This document shows, piece after piece, positions 43,377 to 52,751 of a stretch of DNA of 64,000 nt. Position 1 is the stretch's first letter; each line of letters begins with the position of its first letter. The position numbers and the translations under genes are program-made. The notes under the pieces were generated by a model, which ran no database searches, was not told where the DNA came from, and was given only the letters and a program-made list of their open reading frames with translations. Source of the stretch: Chitinophagaceae bacterium (GTDB lineage: Bacteria > Bacteroidota > Bacteroidia > Chitinophagales > Chitinophagaceae); contig JAGXRG010000013.1 in the NCBI GenBank assembly GCA_018335935.1, forward strand, positions 1 to 64,000, given 5' to 3'.

Positions 43377-44393
43377 TTATTTAATTATTTCTTTAAAGGT
43401 TGTTATTCCTTTTACAAAATGTTTCCAAACAATACTCTTATTATGCACACCTTCTAAAGTGTGTAATGGTAATCTGTTGCTAGAGGTGGTTTTGGTAAAA
43501 GCAAACCAACTTTTTATCACATCAATATGTGCATGATAAATGGCAGTAAAGAATGATGTATCTCCTGCAATTAAACCTTTCCAAGCCGAAATAGCATCTA
43601 ATAAAAAACGAAAAGGTAGTTTCCAAATTTTTTCATGAACTGGCAAATTTTTGGTGAGCATCCATAAATTATTTCTGAAATTTAAATACACTTTTCTACC
43701 ACCTCTGGGCAAGGTTCCTGCTCCAATATGATACACTACACTTTTAGGACAAACATAAATTTTATATCCTTTCAATTGCATTCTCCAGCACAAATCAATT
43801 TCTTCTTGGTGTGCAAAAAAACGTTCATCGAATCCTTTACATTCTTTAAAGATTTTGCTTTTAATAAACATTGCAGCACCAGAAGCCCAAAAAACAGGTA
43901 TAGTATCGTTGTATTGATTGTTATCTTCTTCGAGTATATCAAATACACGTCCTCTTAGAAAAGGATAACCTAAATAATCTATATAACCACCAGAGGCACC
44001 TGCATACTCAAATAAATGTTTATTATGATACGATAGAATTTTAGGCTGGCAAGCAACAATCTTAGCTTCACTTTCCATTAGCTCAATAATGGGTTCTATC
44101 CAACTTTTTGTTACTTCAACATCGCTATTGAGCAAAACATAATAATCTGCTTCAACTAAGCTTAATGCCCAATTATAGCCACCTGCAAAGCCAGCATTTT
44201 GATGATTGACTAAAACTTTTATTTGAGGAAAATTAGTTTTTAAAACTATTAAAGAATCATCTGTTGAGGCATTATCTGCAACAATAATTTCTTTGTTATC
44301 GTATGTAGAAGCCATAACAAAAGGAAGAAACTTTTTTAAATATTCACTTCCATTATAATTTAAAATAACTATGGCTACTAAAGGGTTGTTCAA
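43377..44393 (-). CDS. Family 2 glycosyltransferase
   Basis: A GT-A fold transferase of about 338 residues using nucleotide sugars. It has VAIVILNYNGSEYLKKFLP at the N-terminus, IIVADNASTDDS, the DxD-type motif YYVLLNSDVEV and FDERFFAHQEEIDLCWRMQLKGY, the rhamnosyltransferase-like acceptor signature. There is no ATG: TTG at 44393 fits the family start (MNNPLVAIV), while TTG at 44429 would add 12 residues. Such enzymes build cell-surface polysaccharides. No membrane-spanning segment is obvious. The CYTH gene lies just upstream on the same strand. Confidence 0.9.
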   Translation of the reverse strand: MNNPLVAIVILNYNGSEYLKKFLPFVMASTYDNKEIIVADNASTDDSLIVLKTNFPQIKVLVNHQNAGFAGGYNWALSLVEADYYVLLNSDVEVTKSWIEPIIELMESEAKIVACQPKILSYHNKHLFEYAGASGGYIDYLGYPFLRGRVFDILEEDNNQYNDTIPVFWASGAAMFIKSKIFKECKGFDERFFAHQEEIDLCWRMQLKGYKIYVCPKSVVYHIGAGTLPRGGRKVYLNFRNNLWMLTKNLPVHEKIWKLPFRFLLDAISAWKGLIAGDTSFFTAIYHAHIDVIKSWFAFTKTTSSNRLPLHTLEGVHNKSIVWKHFVKGITTFKEIIK

Positions 44394-44463
44394 TTTTTTT
44401 TCTTGAATGGCGAAAATAATGGTTAGCAATTACTATTTAACTTCTTATACAATGTTTATGAAA

Positions 44464-44973
44464 TTATTTCAATAATAAATCACTATAAGAGACTTCAACA
44501 AAGTCAGAGGGATTAATATTAAAAAACCGAATATAAAAATTGCATTGTTCTTTTAATTGATGAATTGAAATGCTGCCATCTCTATCAATGGCTTCAACTT
44601 CAATAAAACTTCCTAATTCTTTTACTTCATCAAAATGAAACTTAACATTATCTATAAAATAAATTTTTCTTAGTTTATCAACTACAACTTTTACTCCATT
44701 TGATTGAATGAGTATTTCTTTTAAAGTTTCAGCTTCTACTGTACTATATAAAAGTACATCAGATTGTTTAGCATTTGCAACATTGCTTCTATTGTAATGG
44801 ATTAAAGCATTTTCAATATTTCCTTGTCTGAGTTTTAATCTTCCTTTTTGAGTATTAAAATAGGTATCAATTTGGTGGTCTAATCCAATAAATATAGGTT
44901 GCAAACTTTGCAACTTTTCTTCTTGAATTTTTAACTGATTTGTTCTTACTTTAAATTCTATGTTAGTGGGCAT
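44464..44973 (-). CDS. CYTH domain protein
   Basis: A 169-residue protein with the CYTH N-terminal signature IEFKVR and alternating charged strands: GRLKLRQGNIENALIHYNR, VVVDKLRKIYFIDNVKFHFDEV and GSFIEVEAID. These are typical of the tunnel fold shared by class IV adenylate cyclases and inorganic triphosphatases. The closest pattern is the AC-IV/CyaB-type branch, but the substrate (ATP, triphosphate or thiamine triphosphate) cannot be told from sequence. Cytoplasmic. It lies upstream of the glycosyltransferase with a 34-nt gap. Confidence 0.85.
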   Translation of the reverse strand: MPTNIEFKVRTNQLKIQEEKLQSLQPIFIGLDHQIDTYFNTQKGRLKLRQGNIENALIHYNRSNVANAKQSDVLLYSTVEAETLKEILIQSNGVKVVVDKLRKIYFIDNVKFHFDEVKELGSFIEVEAIDRDGSISIHQLKEQCNFYIRFFNINPSDFVEVSYSDLLLK

Positions 44974-45008
44974 ATTTAATAATTATAGTTTACAAAATAA
45001 ATGAAATA

Positions 45009-45036
45009 AAAAAACGCAGATGTATCATCTGCGTTT
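45009..45036 (-). terminator. Terminator of the outer-membrane receptor gene at 45055-47694
   Basis: AAACGCAGATG and CATCTGCGTTT form a perfect hairpin around TAT; the minus strand continues with seven T. Confidence 0.92.
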
Positions 45037-45054
45037 GATATTGTTGTTTTTAAG

Positions 45055-47694
45055 TTATTGAGGTATCATTTCCATTCCACCACCTTGTTCTGCTTTTGTG
45101 TTTTTTCGTTTGAATAAACTGAAATCTTGTTTACCAAAACGATAGCTAATATTAAAACGTAATACTTGTGGATCTCTTAATCTATCTGTATTCTGATTAA
45201 AATAAATAGCATTAGTTTCTGTATAAACATGTGTGGCAAAAATATCGTTGATGCTCAAGTTTGCAGAAAACACTCTACCATTTTTCCAAGTCCATTCTTT
45301 TCTTAATGATACATCAATATCAAAATATCTTGGTAAAGTAAAACCTTGAGCTAGGGTTTGGTTACCACCGAAACCACCTCGTCCACCTCCTCCACCTTGT
45401 GGTATAATGGTTTTACTACGAGCATCCCAATTAATTTGCAAATTCAATCCTTTACTTAATTTAAAAGTAGAGTTTACTTTACTGTTCCAACTAACTAAAG
45501 AATTATTAATAATCTGATTTGGAATAACTGCATTTATTTGTGTATTGTATAAATTAAAATTCAACATTAAATCCCACCATTTGGTTACAGCCATTCTATT
45601 GGTTAATTCTAAACCATAAGTATAGCTATTGTTGGCATTTATATAACTGCCATAAAATAAACTATCGGTGGCATCTTTGTAATTTCTGTTGATGTCTTTA
45701 TAAACATATCTGGTAATAAGATTATCGCTGTATTTGAAATAAGTAGTAGCTAAAAAGTTAGAACCTTTGCCATATTGATTATTGTACGAAAACTCAAATG
45801 AATGAGTAAACTCTGGATTTAAGTTTGGGTTTCCAACACTTGGATTTTGAGGATCTGTAAAATCGTATGAAGGAAGTAATTGAAAGAAGTTAGGTCTATT
45901 CACTCTTCTTGAATAGTTGATTTGTAAGTCTTGTTTATTTTGTAATCTTTTTGTGATAAATACACTAGGAAAAAGACTTATTGGATATTTGATACTAAAT
46001 GACGTAGAATCGGCACCAGCAAGAGTTTTAAGCTGACCAAAATAATCTGAACTTTCTGCTCTTAAACCCAATTGAAAATTGGTGGTTTCTGTTTTAAAGC
46101 TATAAGTAGTATAGGCAGCATAGACTTTATCTGTGTATTGATATTTATTACTAGCACGATTATTTAAGGTATAATTTCCTGCACCTGTACCATCAATATA
46201 AGTGAAGTTTTCAGTTTCAAAATTTCTAATGGCAGCCCTTATACCTGCTTCAAACTTTGTATCGTTTTTGTATTTTCTTTCATAATCAGATTGAAAGGTA
46301 AAAAATTCATTAGTTCCAGCACCATCTGTTCTTTGTAAAAATTGATTATTTTTAGGAGTGCCATTTGGTAAAAAAGTTTGTGTTCCAATATCACTTACTC
46401 GGGTATTTTTACTTAGATTGTAATTAATATCTGCACCTAAATTATGGCCTGTTTGTGGAAAGTTGTGTTTGAAACTTAATTGTGTACCAAGATTTCTAAA
46501 ATTAAACTCACTCATTGAATTTCTGTTCGAGTAAGAGTATTTTGCTGCATTGGATGAATCGATATTTTGTAAAGCTTCTGTTTTAAAATTACCTCTGTTA
46601 AAATTACCATTAAAAGTTAGGGTATTTCTATTGTCTATTAAAAAATCCATACCACCTCTAATAAAAGCAAAATAGCCAAGATTGGTTTGGTTTTCACCAG
46701 AGTTAATTAATGTATCGGGGTTAGTAAACAGATTGGTATTAGCCAAATTTGTTGATATTGATTTTCTTTGGTTGTAATTACCACTTAAAAAAACATTCAC
46801 TTTATTTTGGCGTAAATTAATATCGCCTCCAATATTAACTCTAGCACGACTATCAATTCCTGATCTTAAATTTCCGTTATAGCCATTCTTTTGATTCTTT
46901 TTTAATATTATGTTTAAAATACCAGCATTACCACCACTTGCATCAAACTTTGCAGAAGGGTTTGTTATGATCTCTACTTTATCAATAATGTCAACAGGAA
47001 TTTGATCTAATTGTAAGGTTGTTGGTCTGCCATCTACAAAAATTGTGGGAGCTGCATTTCTTAAAGAAACATTACCATCAATATCTACATTTAAAGATGG
47101 AATAGTTTTCATCAGCTCAACTGCAGTTTGACCAGCAGAAACTAAACTCTTATCAACATTAAATATTTTTCTATCAATACCTAATTCAAATTGTTGTTTT
47201 GTTGAAGTTGAAACAGTAACATCTTGGAGATATGATTCATCAGGGGTCATGTCATAGTTGCCTAAATCTTTATCGGCTAATGCCATCATTTGTTGCATAG
47301 CATTACCATCACTATTGCCTGAAGGCAAACTAATTCCGAATGTTATTTTCTTTTCAATTTTTTTATATCCTATTGCAGTTGCAACAAATTTAAAGTTGCC
47401 AAAAATTGGTAAATCTTCTAAATTAAAATCTCCATTACTCTCAGTAAATACAGTTCTTAAAATAGATTCTTTCATTTTTTTTGTGGCAGAATCGTATTTA
47501 TTGCCAATAAGCTGAATAGTAACATTTTCAATTCCTTTATCAGTTTGTTTATCTACAATTTTGCCATAAAATCTACCAACGTTCATAGAGCCACCATTCA
47601 TATTTCTTGGAGCTCTTGGTGTACTTCCGGTCATTTGAGCTTGTGAAAAATTTAAAGTCACTAAACTCAGAATTGCTATAACTATTTTCTTCAT
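45055..47694 (-). CDS. TonB-dependent-receptor-like outer-membrane beta-barrel protein
   Basis: An 879-residue protein with a signal peptide (MKKIVIAILSLVTLNFSQAQ), a carboxypeptidase-like regulatory domain (about 40-130: GKIVDKQTDKGIENVTIQLIG), a plug (GQTAVELMKTIPSLNVDIDGNV ... IDKVEIITNPSAKFDASGGNAGILNIILKK) and a C-terminal barrel of the OMP_b-brl_3 type (NFFQLLPSYDFTDPQNPSVGNPNLNPE). The end RGGFGGN and a Met/Gly/Gln tail are low complexity. Members are widespread orphans in Bacteroidota with unknown ligands. No SusD gene is adjacent, so it is not a SusC. Single-gene unit with its own terminator. Confidence 0.93.
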   Translation of the reverse strand: MKKIVIAILSLVTLNFSQAQMTGSTPRAPRNMNGGSMNVGRFYGKIVDKQTDKGIENVTIQLIGNKYDSATKKMKESILRTVFTESNGDFNLEDLPIFGNFKFVATAIGYKKIEKKITFGISLPSGNSDGNAMQQMMALADKDLGNYDMTPDESYLQDVTVSTSTKQQFELGIDRKIFNVDKSLVSAGQTAVELMKTIPSLNVDIDGNVSLRNAAPTIFVDGRPTTLQLDQIPVDIIDKVEIITNPSAKFDASGGNAGILNIILKKNQKNGYNGNLRSGIDSRARVNIGGDINLRQNKVNVFLSGNYNQRKSISTNLANTNLFTNPDTLINSGENQTNLGYFAFIRGGMDFLIDNRNTLTFNGNFNRGNFKTEALQNIDSSNAAKYSYSNRNSMSEFNFRNLGTQLSFKHNFPQTGHNLGADINYNLSKNTRVSDIGTQTFLPNGTPKNNQFLQRTDGAGTNEFFTFQSDYERKYKNDTKFEAGIRAAIRNFETENFTYIDGTGAGNYTLNNRASNKYQYTDKVYAAYTTYSFKTETTNFQLGLRAESSDYFGQLKTLAGADSTSFSIKYPISLFPSVFITKRLQNKQDLQINYSRRVNRPNFFQLLPSYDFTDPQNPSVGNPNLNPEFTHSFEFSYNNQYGKGSNFLATTYFKYSDNLITRYVYKDINRNYKDATDSLFYGSYINANNSYTYGLELTNRMAVTKWWDLMLNFNLYNTQINAVIPNQIINNSLVSWNSKVNSTFKLSKGLNLQINWDARSKTIIPQGGGGGRGGFGGNQTLAQGFTLPRYFDIDVSLRKEWTWKNGRVFSANLSINDIFATHVYTETNAIYFNQNTDRLRDPQVLRFNISYRFGKQDFSLFKRKNTKAEQGGGMEMIPQ

Positions 47695-47898
47695 TTTATT
47701 AATTGATTTGTAAAATTGGATGTAACTACATCTAAATAGTTTACTATTTAGGATAAACGGTAAAAAAAAATTTTCATTGGCAAAGTTGTTGAATAATTGA
47801 ATGTGTAATGGCTAAATAAAATGATTAAACAATTAATTAACTAAATAAATTGATACTATAAACATGCCTATATTATGTTTGTAGACCAATTTGATAGT

Positions 47899-48948
47899 AT
47901 GAAAAGATATTTATTTGCATTTTTATTTGTGTTAAGCTTCTCTTCGATTGCTCAGAAACAAAATTATAAAGTAGCTATTATCGGTTTTTATAATCTTGAG
48001 AATTTTTACGATACACTTGATGATCCAAAAATTGATGATGAAGAATTTTTGCCAACTGGTGCAAGAAATTATAATGCCAATATTTATTTAAATAAAGTTG
48101 GAAAGCTAGCTTCTGTGATTCAACGAATGGGTACAGATGATGAAAAAATTCCTTGTCCAGATGGAGCAGCAATTTTAGGAGTTGCCGAAGTTGAGAATAT
48201 AAATGTATTACAAGATTTAGTAAATCATCCTTCATTAAAATCTAGAAATTATCAGATAGTTCATTACGATAGTAAAGATAGAAGAGGAATAGATGTTGGA
48301 TTATTATACAATCCAAAGTATTTTGAAGTTATTGATAGCAGGGCTCTTTATGTAAGTTTACCATCAGGCTCAAAAGATGCTTATTATACTAGAGATGTGC
48401 TTTGGGTAAAAGGCAAATTTGATGGAGAAATTATTAATGTTTATGTAAATCACTGGCCAAGTAGGGTAGGTGGTGAAGAAAGAAGTGCACCTGGAAGAGC
48501 AGCTGCAGCAGCAGTTTGTAAAAAACATATTGATAGCTTGATGTTAGCAGAAGGTGAATCGAAATATATTGTAATGGGTGATTTGAATGATGATCCCATT
48601 AGTCCAAGTTTAACTAAAGTATTACAAACTAAAAACAGCATCGAGGGTACAAAACCTGGGCAGCTATACAACCCTTGGGTTGAGATGTACAAAAGTGGTT
48701 ATGGTACATTAGCTTATCAGGATGCATGGGGTTTATTTGATCAAATTGTATTAAGTTTTAAATGGTTGAACAAACAACAAGAAGGTTTCTTCTACAGAAA
48801 ACAATTTATTTTTAATAGAGAATTTTTAACAGAAAATATTGGTAAGTATAAAGGTTATCCTATGAGAACATGGGATGGTTTAACTTATAGAGGTGGTTAT
48901 AGTGATCACTTTCCTACCTATGTATTGCTATTAAAGAAAGTGGATTAG
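47899..48948 (+). CDS. Secreted endonuclease/exonuclease/phosphatase family protein
   Basis: From the ATG at 47899 it is 349 residues with a signal peptide (MKRYLFAFLFVLSFSSIAQ). An ATG at 47875 adds eight residues before the signal. Motifs of the EEP fold include IGFYNLENFYD, VAEVENINVLQDL (metal-binding Glu), VNHWPSR, YIVMGDLNDDPISPS and GGYSDHFP, with the Asp/His pair. It probably acts on extracellular or periplasmic nucleic acids or phosphoesters; the substrate is not fixed. Its end overlaps the converging mnmA by four bases. Confidence 0.92.
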   Translation: MKRYLFAFLFVLSFSSIAQKQNYKVAIIGFYNLENFYDTLDDPKIDDEEFLPTGARNYNANIYLNKVGKLASVIQRMGTDDEKIPCPDGAAILGVAEVENINVLQDLVNHPSLKSRNYQIVHYDSKDRRGIDVGLLYNPKYFEVIDSRALYVSLPSGSKDAYYTRDVLWVKGKFDGEIINVYVNHWPSRVGGEERSAPGRAAAAAVCKKHIDSLMLAEGESKYIVMGDLNDDPISPSLTKVLQTKNSIEGTKPGQLYNPWVEMYKSGYGTLAYQDAWGLFDQIVLSFKWLNKQQEGFFYRKQFIFNREFLTENIGKYKGYPMRTWDGLTYRGGYSDHFPTYVLLLKKVD

Positions 48949-50048
48949 TTTATTCCCATTTGAATAATTCCACCACCAATTACATCATTGCCTTCGTAAA
49001 AAACAGCACTTTGTCCTGGTGCAATGCTTTTTACATTTTCGTAAAATTTTACTTTAATACCAGGATTGCTATTATATAAATTGCTGAGAGCACCTTTGTC
49101 TTTATAACGAATTTTTGTAATGGCTTCCATTCCATCACTAATGCCATCGTATTTCATCCAATTAGGTTTGGCAACTATCATTTCACTTTGTTCTAAATCT
49201 GTTTCCTCACCTAAAACCACTGTATTATTTTCAGGATTAATTGCAGTTACATAAGCTGGCTTACCTAAAGCTATTTCTAAACCCTTACGCTGCCCAATAG
49301 TATAAAAAGGATAGCCTTTATGTTGCCCCAATTTTTTTCCATGCTTATCAATAAACCAACCACCTTGAACTTTTTCTTCTAAGCCATCTACTCTTCTTTT
49401 TAAAAAACCTCTATAATCATTATCCGGTACAAAACATATTTCGTAACTCTCACTTTTTTTTGCTAATTCAGGATAACCTAAATCGTGAGCCATTTGTCTG
49501 ATTTCGGTTTTGTGATATTTACCTAAAGGCATGATGGTTCTACTTAACAGTTCTTGATCCAGACCCCACAATACATAGCTTTGATCTTTTGTTTCATCTA
49601 GTCCTTTACTGATAAAATATCTACTGTTCAGTTGATTCACTTCTGCATAATGACCTGTTGCAATAAAATCACAGTCTAATGCATTAGCTCTTTTTAATAA
49701 AGCTTTCCATTTGATATGTGTATTGCACATCACACATGGGTTGGGAGTTCTGCCTGCTAAATATTCTTCAACAAAATTTTCAATTACAAAATCGCCAAAC
49801 TCTTCTCTAATGTCTAAAATAAAATGAGGAAATCCATGATGTACAGCTGCTTGTCGAGCATCATTAAAACTATCAATATTACAACAACCTGTTTCTTTTT
49901 TAGATGTGCCACCACCACTAGTTGCATAGTCCCAAGTTTTCATAGTTATGCCTACCACTTCATAACCTTCATGATGTAACATTAATGCTGTAACAGTACT
50001 ATCAATACCACCACTCATAGCAACCATTACTTTTCCCTTCTTGCTCAT
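48945..50048 (-). CDS. mnmA: tRNA-specific 2-thiouridylase MnmA
   Basis: MnmA thiolates U34 of tRNA-Lys, -Glu and -Gln. The 367-residue protein has the PP-loop SGGIDS (12-17) and the two catalytic cysteines: Cys105 in NPCVMC and Cys205 in YEICFVPD. The insertion TSGGGTSKKETGCCNIDSFNDA is typical. The C-terminal barrel ends in PGQSAVFYEGNDVIGGGII. Complete and of normal length. The GH3-family gene lies upstream on the same strand. Confidence 0.97.
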   Translation of the reverse strand: MSKKGKVMVAMSGGIDSTVTALMLHHEGYEVVGITMKTWDYATSGGGTSKKETGCCNIDSFNDARQAAVHHGFPHFILDIREEFGDFVIENFVEEYLAGRTPNPCVMCNTHIKWKALLKRANALDCDFIATGHYAEVNQLNSRYFISKGLDETKDQSYVLWGLDQELLSRTIMPLGKYHKTEIRQMAHDLGYPELAKKSESYEICFVPDNDYRGFLKRRVDGLEEKVQGGWFIDKHGKKLGQHKGYPFYTIGQRKGLEIALGKPAYVTAINPENNTVVLGEETDLEQSEMIVAKPNWMKYDGISDGMEAITKIRYKDKGALSNLYNSNPGIKVKFYENVKSIAPGQSAVFYEGNDVIGGGIIQMGIN

Positions 50049-50096
50049 GTTGCAAAATTAAATTAAAAGAATTACTAACTAAGAAATATTGAAATC

Positions 50097-51593
50097 TTAA
50101 CTTTTTGTGTAGGGTAGAAGAGCATCGGCTAGTATTCTATCATTACTTAAACGAGGCACTTTGTTTTGACCACCTAATTTACCAATAGATTTCATGTAAT
50201 CTATAAAACCATTTTTTTGGATGGTTCTAATATGTAGTTGTTCTAAAATATTTCCTGTAATTAAATCATCGTAATAAACATTGTTTGCCCTTAAATAATC
50301 ATCTACTTTTTTACTAAAAGCTTCTACATCTTTGGGTTGATTTTGAAATTCAATAAACCATTCGTGATAACTTTTACTATCGTCTTGTGCAATTTTTGGT
50401 GCAACAGTAAATTCTACTATGGATATTTTTTCTTCATTTGCTGCTTTTAATAAAGCATGTTCTACTTCTTCTGCAATAACATGTTCACCAAATGCAGAAA
50501 TGAAATGTTTAATTCTTCCAGAAACTATAATTCTATAAGGATTTAAACTCACAAATTTTATGGTGTCACCAATATTATAAGCCCATAATCCTGCATTGCT
50601 ACTAACAATTAAAGCATAGTTTACATTCAGTTCAACATCTTTCAAAGTCAATCTGGTTGGGCTTTCTGAAAAAATTTCATGAGCTGGAACAAATTCGAAA
50701 AATATACCACTATTGGTATTAAGTAGCATTCCCTTTTCATTTTGATCATCTTGAAAAGCAAAAAAACCTTCACTTGCAGGAAAGAGTTCTATAGTATCAA
50801 CTTTTCTTCCAATGCTTTCAAAAAGTTTTGTTCTGTAGGGTTCAAAATTTACACCACCATAAACCATAACACTAAAGTTTGGAAAAAGTTCTCCAACTTT
50901 TTTTCCAGATTGCTGTTCTAATTTATCAAAATACATTTGTACCCAAGGTGGTATACCACTGATGAGCGTCATATTTTGTTGAATAGTTTCCTCTACAATA
51001 TGAGCAAGCTTTTGTTCCCAATCTTCAATACAATTTGTTTCAAAACTAGGTAATTGATTAGCCCTTAAATATTTTGGAACATGATGATTAACAATACCAC
51101 TTAATCTTCCTGTAGGAATATTAGCAATTCTTTCTAACTCAGGAGAGCCACTTAAAAAAATCATTTTGCCATTTGCAAAACTGTAATTACCAGAATTTAC
51201 CATATAACATAAAAGTGCATTTCTGGCTGTATTAATGTGGTTCGAAATGGAATCTTTTGTAATAGGAATATATTTTACTCCACTTGTTGTTCCACTGGTT
51301 TTGGCAAAATATATGGGATTTCCGGGCCATAAAATATTCGATTTGCCCTTTTTTATTTCCTCTATATAAATTTTTAACTCTTCATAATCTCTTATTGGGA
51401 CTGCCTTAATAAAATCTGAGTGGGTTTTAATTTGGTTAAAGACATGGTCTTTGCCAAAAACTGTTTTTTGAGCTTTTTGTATGAGTATTTTAAAGATAAT
51501 ATTCTGATCTTCAATAGCATTTGCCTTGCTTTTTTGTATTTTACTATTAATGAATTGTGCAAAGGGTTTTGCTAAAATCGATTTTAAATCCAT
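50097..51593 (-). CDS. GH3 family acyl-acid-amido synthetase-like protein
   Basis: A 498-residue protein of the GH3 superfamily (ANL-type adenylate-forming enzymes). The adenylate-binding motif KTSGTTSGVKYIPIT is at about residues 98-112, followed by YGGVNFEPYR, ELFPASEGFFAFQ and VSGRIKHFISAFGEHVIAEEVE. Plant GH3 enzymes join amino acids to jasmonate or auxin. Bacterial members are common in Bacteroidota and their substrates are unknown. No phosphopantetheine carrier lies nearby. It is divergent from rplU and 49 bases upstream of mnmA. Confidence 0.9.
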   Translation of the reverse strand: MDLKSILAKPFAQFINSKIQKSKANAIEDQNIIFKILIQKAQKTVFGKDHVFNQIKTHSDFIKAVPIRDYEELKIYIEEIKKGKSNILWPGNPIYFAKTSGTTSGVKYIPITKDSISNHINTARNALLCYMVNSGNYSFANGKMIFLSGSPELERIANIPTGRLSGIVNHHVPKYLRANQLPSFETNCIEDWEQKLAHIVEETIQQNMTLISGIPPWVQMYFDKLEQQSGKKVGELFPNFSVMVYGGVNFEPYRTKLFESIGRKVDTIELFPASEGFFAFQDDQNEKGMLLNTNSGIFFEFVPAHEIFSESPTRLTLKDVELNVNYALIVSSNAGLWAYNIGDTIKFVSLNPYRIIVSGRIKHFISAFGEHVIAEEVEHALLKAANEEKISIVEFTVAPKIAQDDSKSYHEWFIEFQNQPKDVEAFSKKVDDYLRANNVYYDDLITGNILEQLHIRTIQKNGFIDYMKSIGKLGGQNKVPRLSNDRILADALLPYTKS

Positions 51594-51720
51594 GTTGTAA
51601 AGCTAAGAAATCATGAATATATTCTACCAATAATAGCTATGTATGGTAGTAAGTTTAACAATTCAACTTTTTAACAGAAACTAAATTGTAAAAACATTTT
51701 CTTATTTCAGAGTATAACCT

Positions 51721-51728
51721 TACTTTTG
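51721..51728 (+). promoter_or_regulatory. Likely -7 promoter box of rplU-rpmA
   Basis: TACTTTTG matches TAnnTTTG. A TTTT run at 51697-51700, 20 nt upstream, is a partial -33 element. The predicted start falls about 16 nt before the rplU ATG. Confidence 0.55.
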
Positions 51729-51750
51729 CCGTCCAAAAAATTTTTGAGTT

Positions 51751-52053
51751 ATGTTAGCTGTAGTAAAAATTGCGGGACAGCAATTTAAAGTTAAAGCAGG
51801 AGATAGTTTATATGTTCCACATTTAGCAGGAAACACTGGAGATAAAGTTGAGTTTAACGATGTTTTGTTTACTGAAAATGGTGGCACTGTTTCTATATCG
51901 AATATTAAAGCATCTGTGAAAGCAGAAATTACAAAAGCACTTGTACAAGGCGATAAAGTAATTGCTTTTAAAATGAAAAGAAGAAAAGGGTTCAGAAAAA
52001 AACATGGACACCGTACTCACTATACTCAAATTAAAATTGAAAGTATAGCGTAA
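51751..52053 (+). CDS. rplU: Ribosomal protein bL21
   Basis: A 100-residue large-subunit protein starting MLAVVKIAGQQFKVKAGDSL, with the basic RNA-binding end KMKRRKGFRKKHGHRTHYTQIKIESI. It is followed by rpmA after 86 nt, the standard pair. Complete. Confidence 0.98.
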   Translation: MLAVVKIAGQQFKVKAGDSLYVPHLAGNTGDKVEFNDVLFTENGGTVSISNIKASVKAEITKALVQGDKVIAFKMKRRKGFRKKHGHRTHYTQIKIESIA

Positions 52054-52139
52054 TACTTTTTTAAAAAAAGTAAATTTCAATTAAATTATTTTTTAATTGA
52101 GCAGTAAATAAAATTTTATAAAATAGTAATTATAAAAAG

Positions 52140-52400
52140 ATGGCACATAAAAAAGGTGAAGGTTCAGTAAAGAACGGTAGAGATAGTAACAGTAAAAGAT
52201 TAGGAGTAAAAATTTTTGGAGGACAGCCTGCAATAGCCGGAAACATTATCATTCGTCAGAGAGGTACTGTTTATCATCCTGGTAAAAATGTAGGTGTAGG
52301 AAAAGATTTTACGTTATTTGCATTAGCAAATGGAGTTGTAAATTTCAAAAAAGGAACTAATCAAAAAACTACTGTTTCTGTTATTGAAGCAGAAGCATAA
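52140..52400 (+). CDS. rpmA: Ribosomal protein bL27
   Basis: An 86-residue protein beginning [20 protein letters not shown], the N-terminus that reaches the peptidyl-transferase centre. The body [27 protein letters not shown] is highly conserved. No cleavable N-terminal extension is present. Cotranscribed with rplU. Confidence 0.98.
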   Translation: MAHKKGEGSVKNGRDSNSKRLGVKIFGGQPAIAGNIIIRQRGTVYHPGKNVGVGKDFTLFALANGVVNFKKGTNQKTTVSVIEAEA

Positions 52401-52472
52401 TAAATTTTTTTTTGTAGTTTGAAAAATGTTTCTATTTTAGTGGCATATTTACTAACCATTAAATTTTAAAAC

Positions 52473-52688
52473 ATGGCAAAAGCTGCAAAAAAAGCTGCTC
52501 CAAAAAAAGCTGCTGCAAAAAAAGCTGCTCCTAAAAAAGCTGCTCCTGCAAAAAAAGCTGCTCCTAAAAAAGCCGCTCCTAAAAAAGCTGCTCCAGCAAA
52601 GAAAGCTGCTCCTAAAAAAGCTGCTCCAGCAAAAAAAGCTGCTCCTAAAAAAGCTGCTGCAAAGAAAGCTGCACCTAAAAAGAAATAA
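52473..52688 (+). CDS. Histone-H1-like Lys/Ala/Pro-rich protein
   Basis: A 71-residue protein made almost only of Lys, Ala and Pro, in repeats AAPKKAA and AAPAKKAA. Such proteins (Hc1/HctB- or H1-CTD-like) bind DNA or RNA nonspecifically and are seen in several bacterial groups. It shares its sequence style with the N-terminal tail of the DksA-like protein at 31569-32636. The coding sequence is repetitive and may vary in repeat number. It is 72 nt after rpmA and has a terminator. The opposite-strand ORFs here are shadows. Confidence 0.8.
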   Translation: MAKAAKKAAPKKAAAKKAAPKKAAPAKKAAPKKAAPKKAAPAKKAAPKKAAPAKKAAPKKAAAKKAAPKKK

Positions 52689-52716
52689 TAACTTTTTAGT
52701 AAAACAGATATCATTT

Positions 52717-52746
52717 AAGTCTCGAAGCAATTCGAGACTTTTTTTA
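52717..52746 (+). terminator. Terminator of the histone-H1-like gene
   Basis: AAGTCTCGAA and TTCGAGACTT form a perfect hairpin around GCAA, followed by TTTTTT. Confidence 0.94.
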
Positions 52747-52751
52747 TTTCA

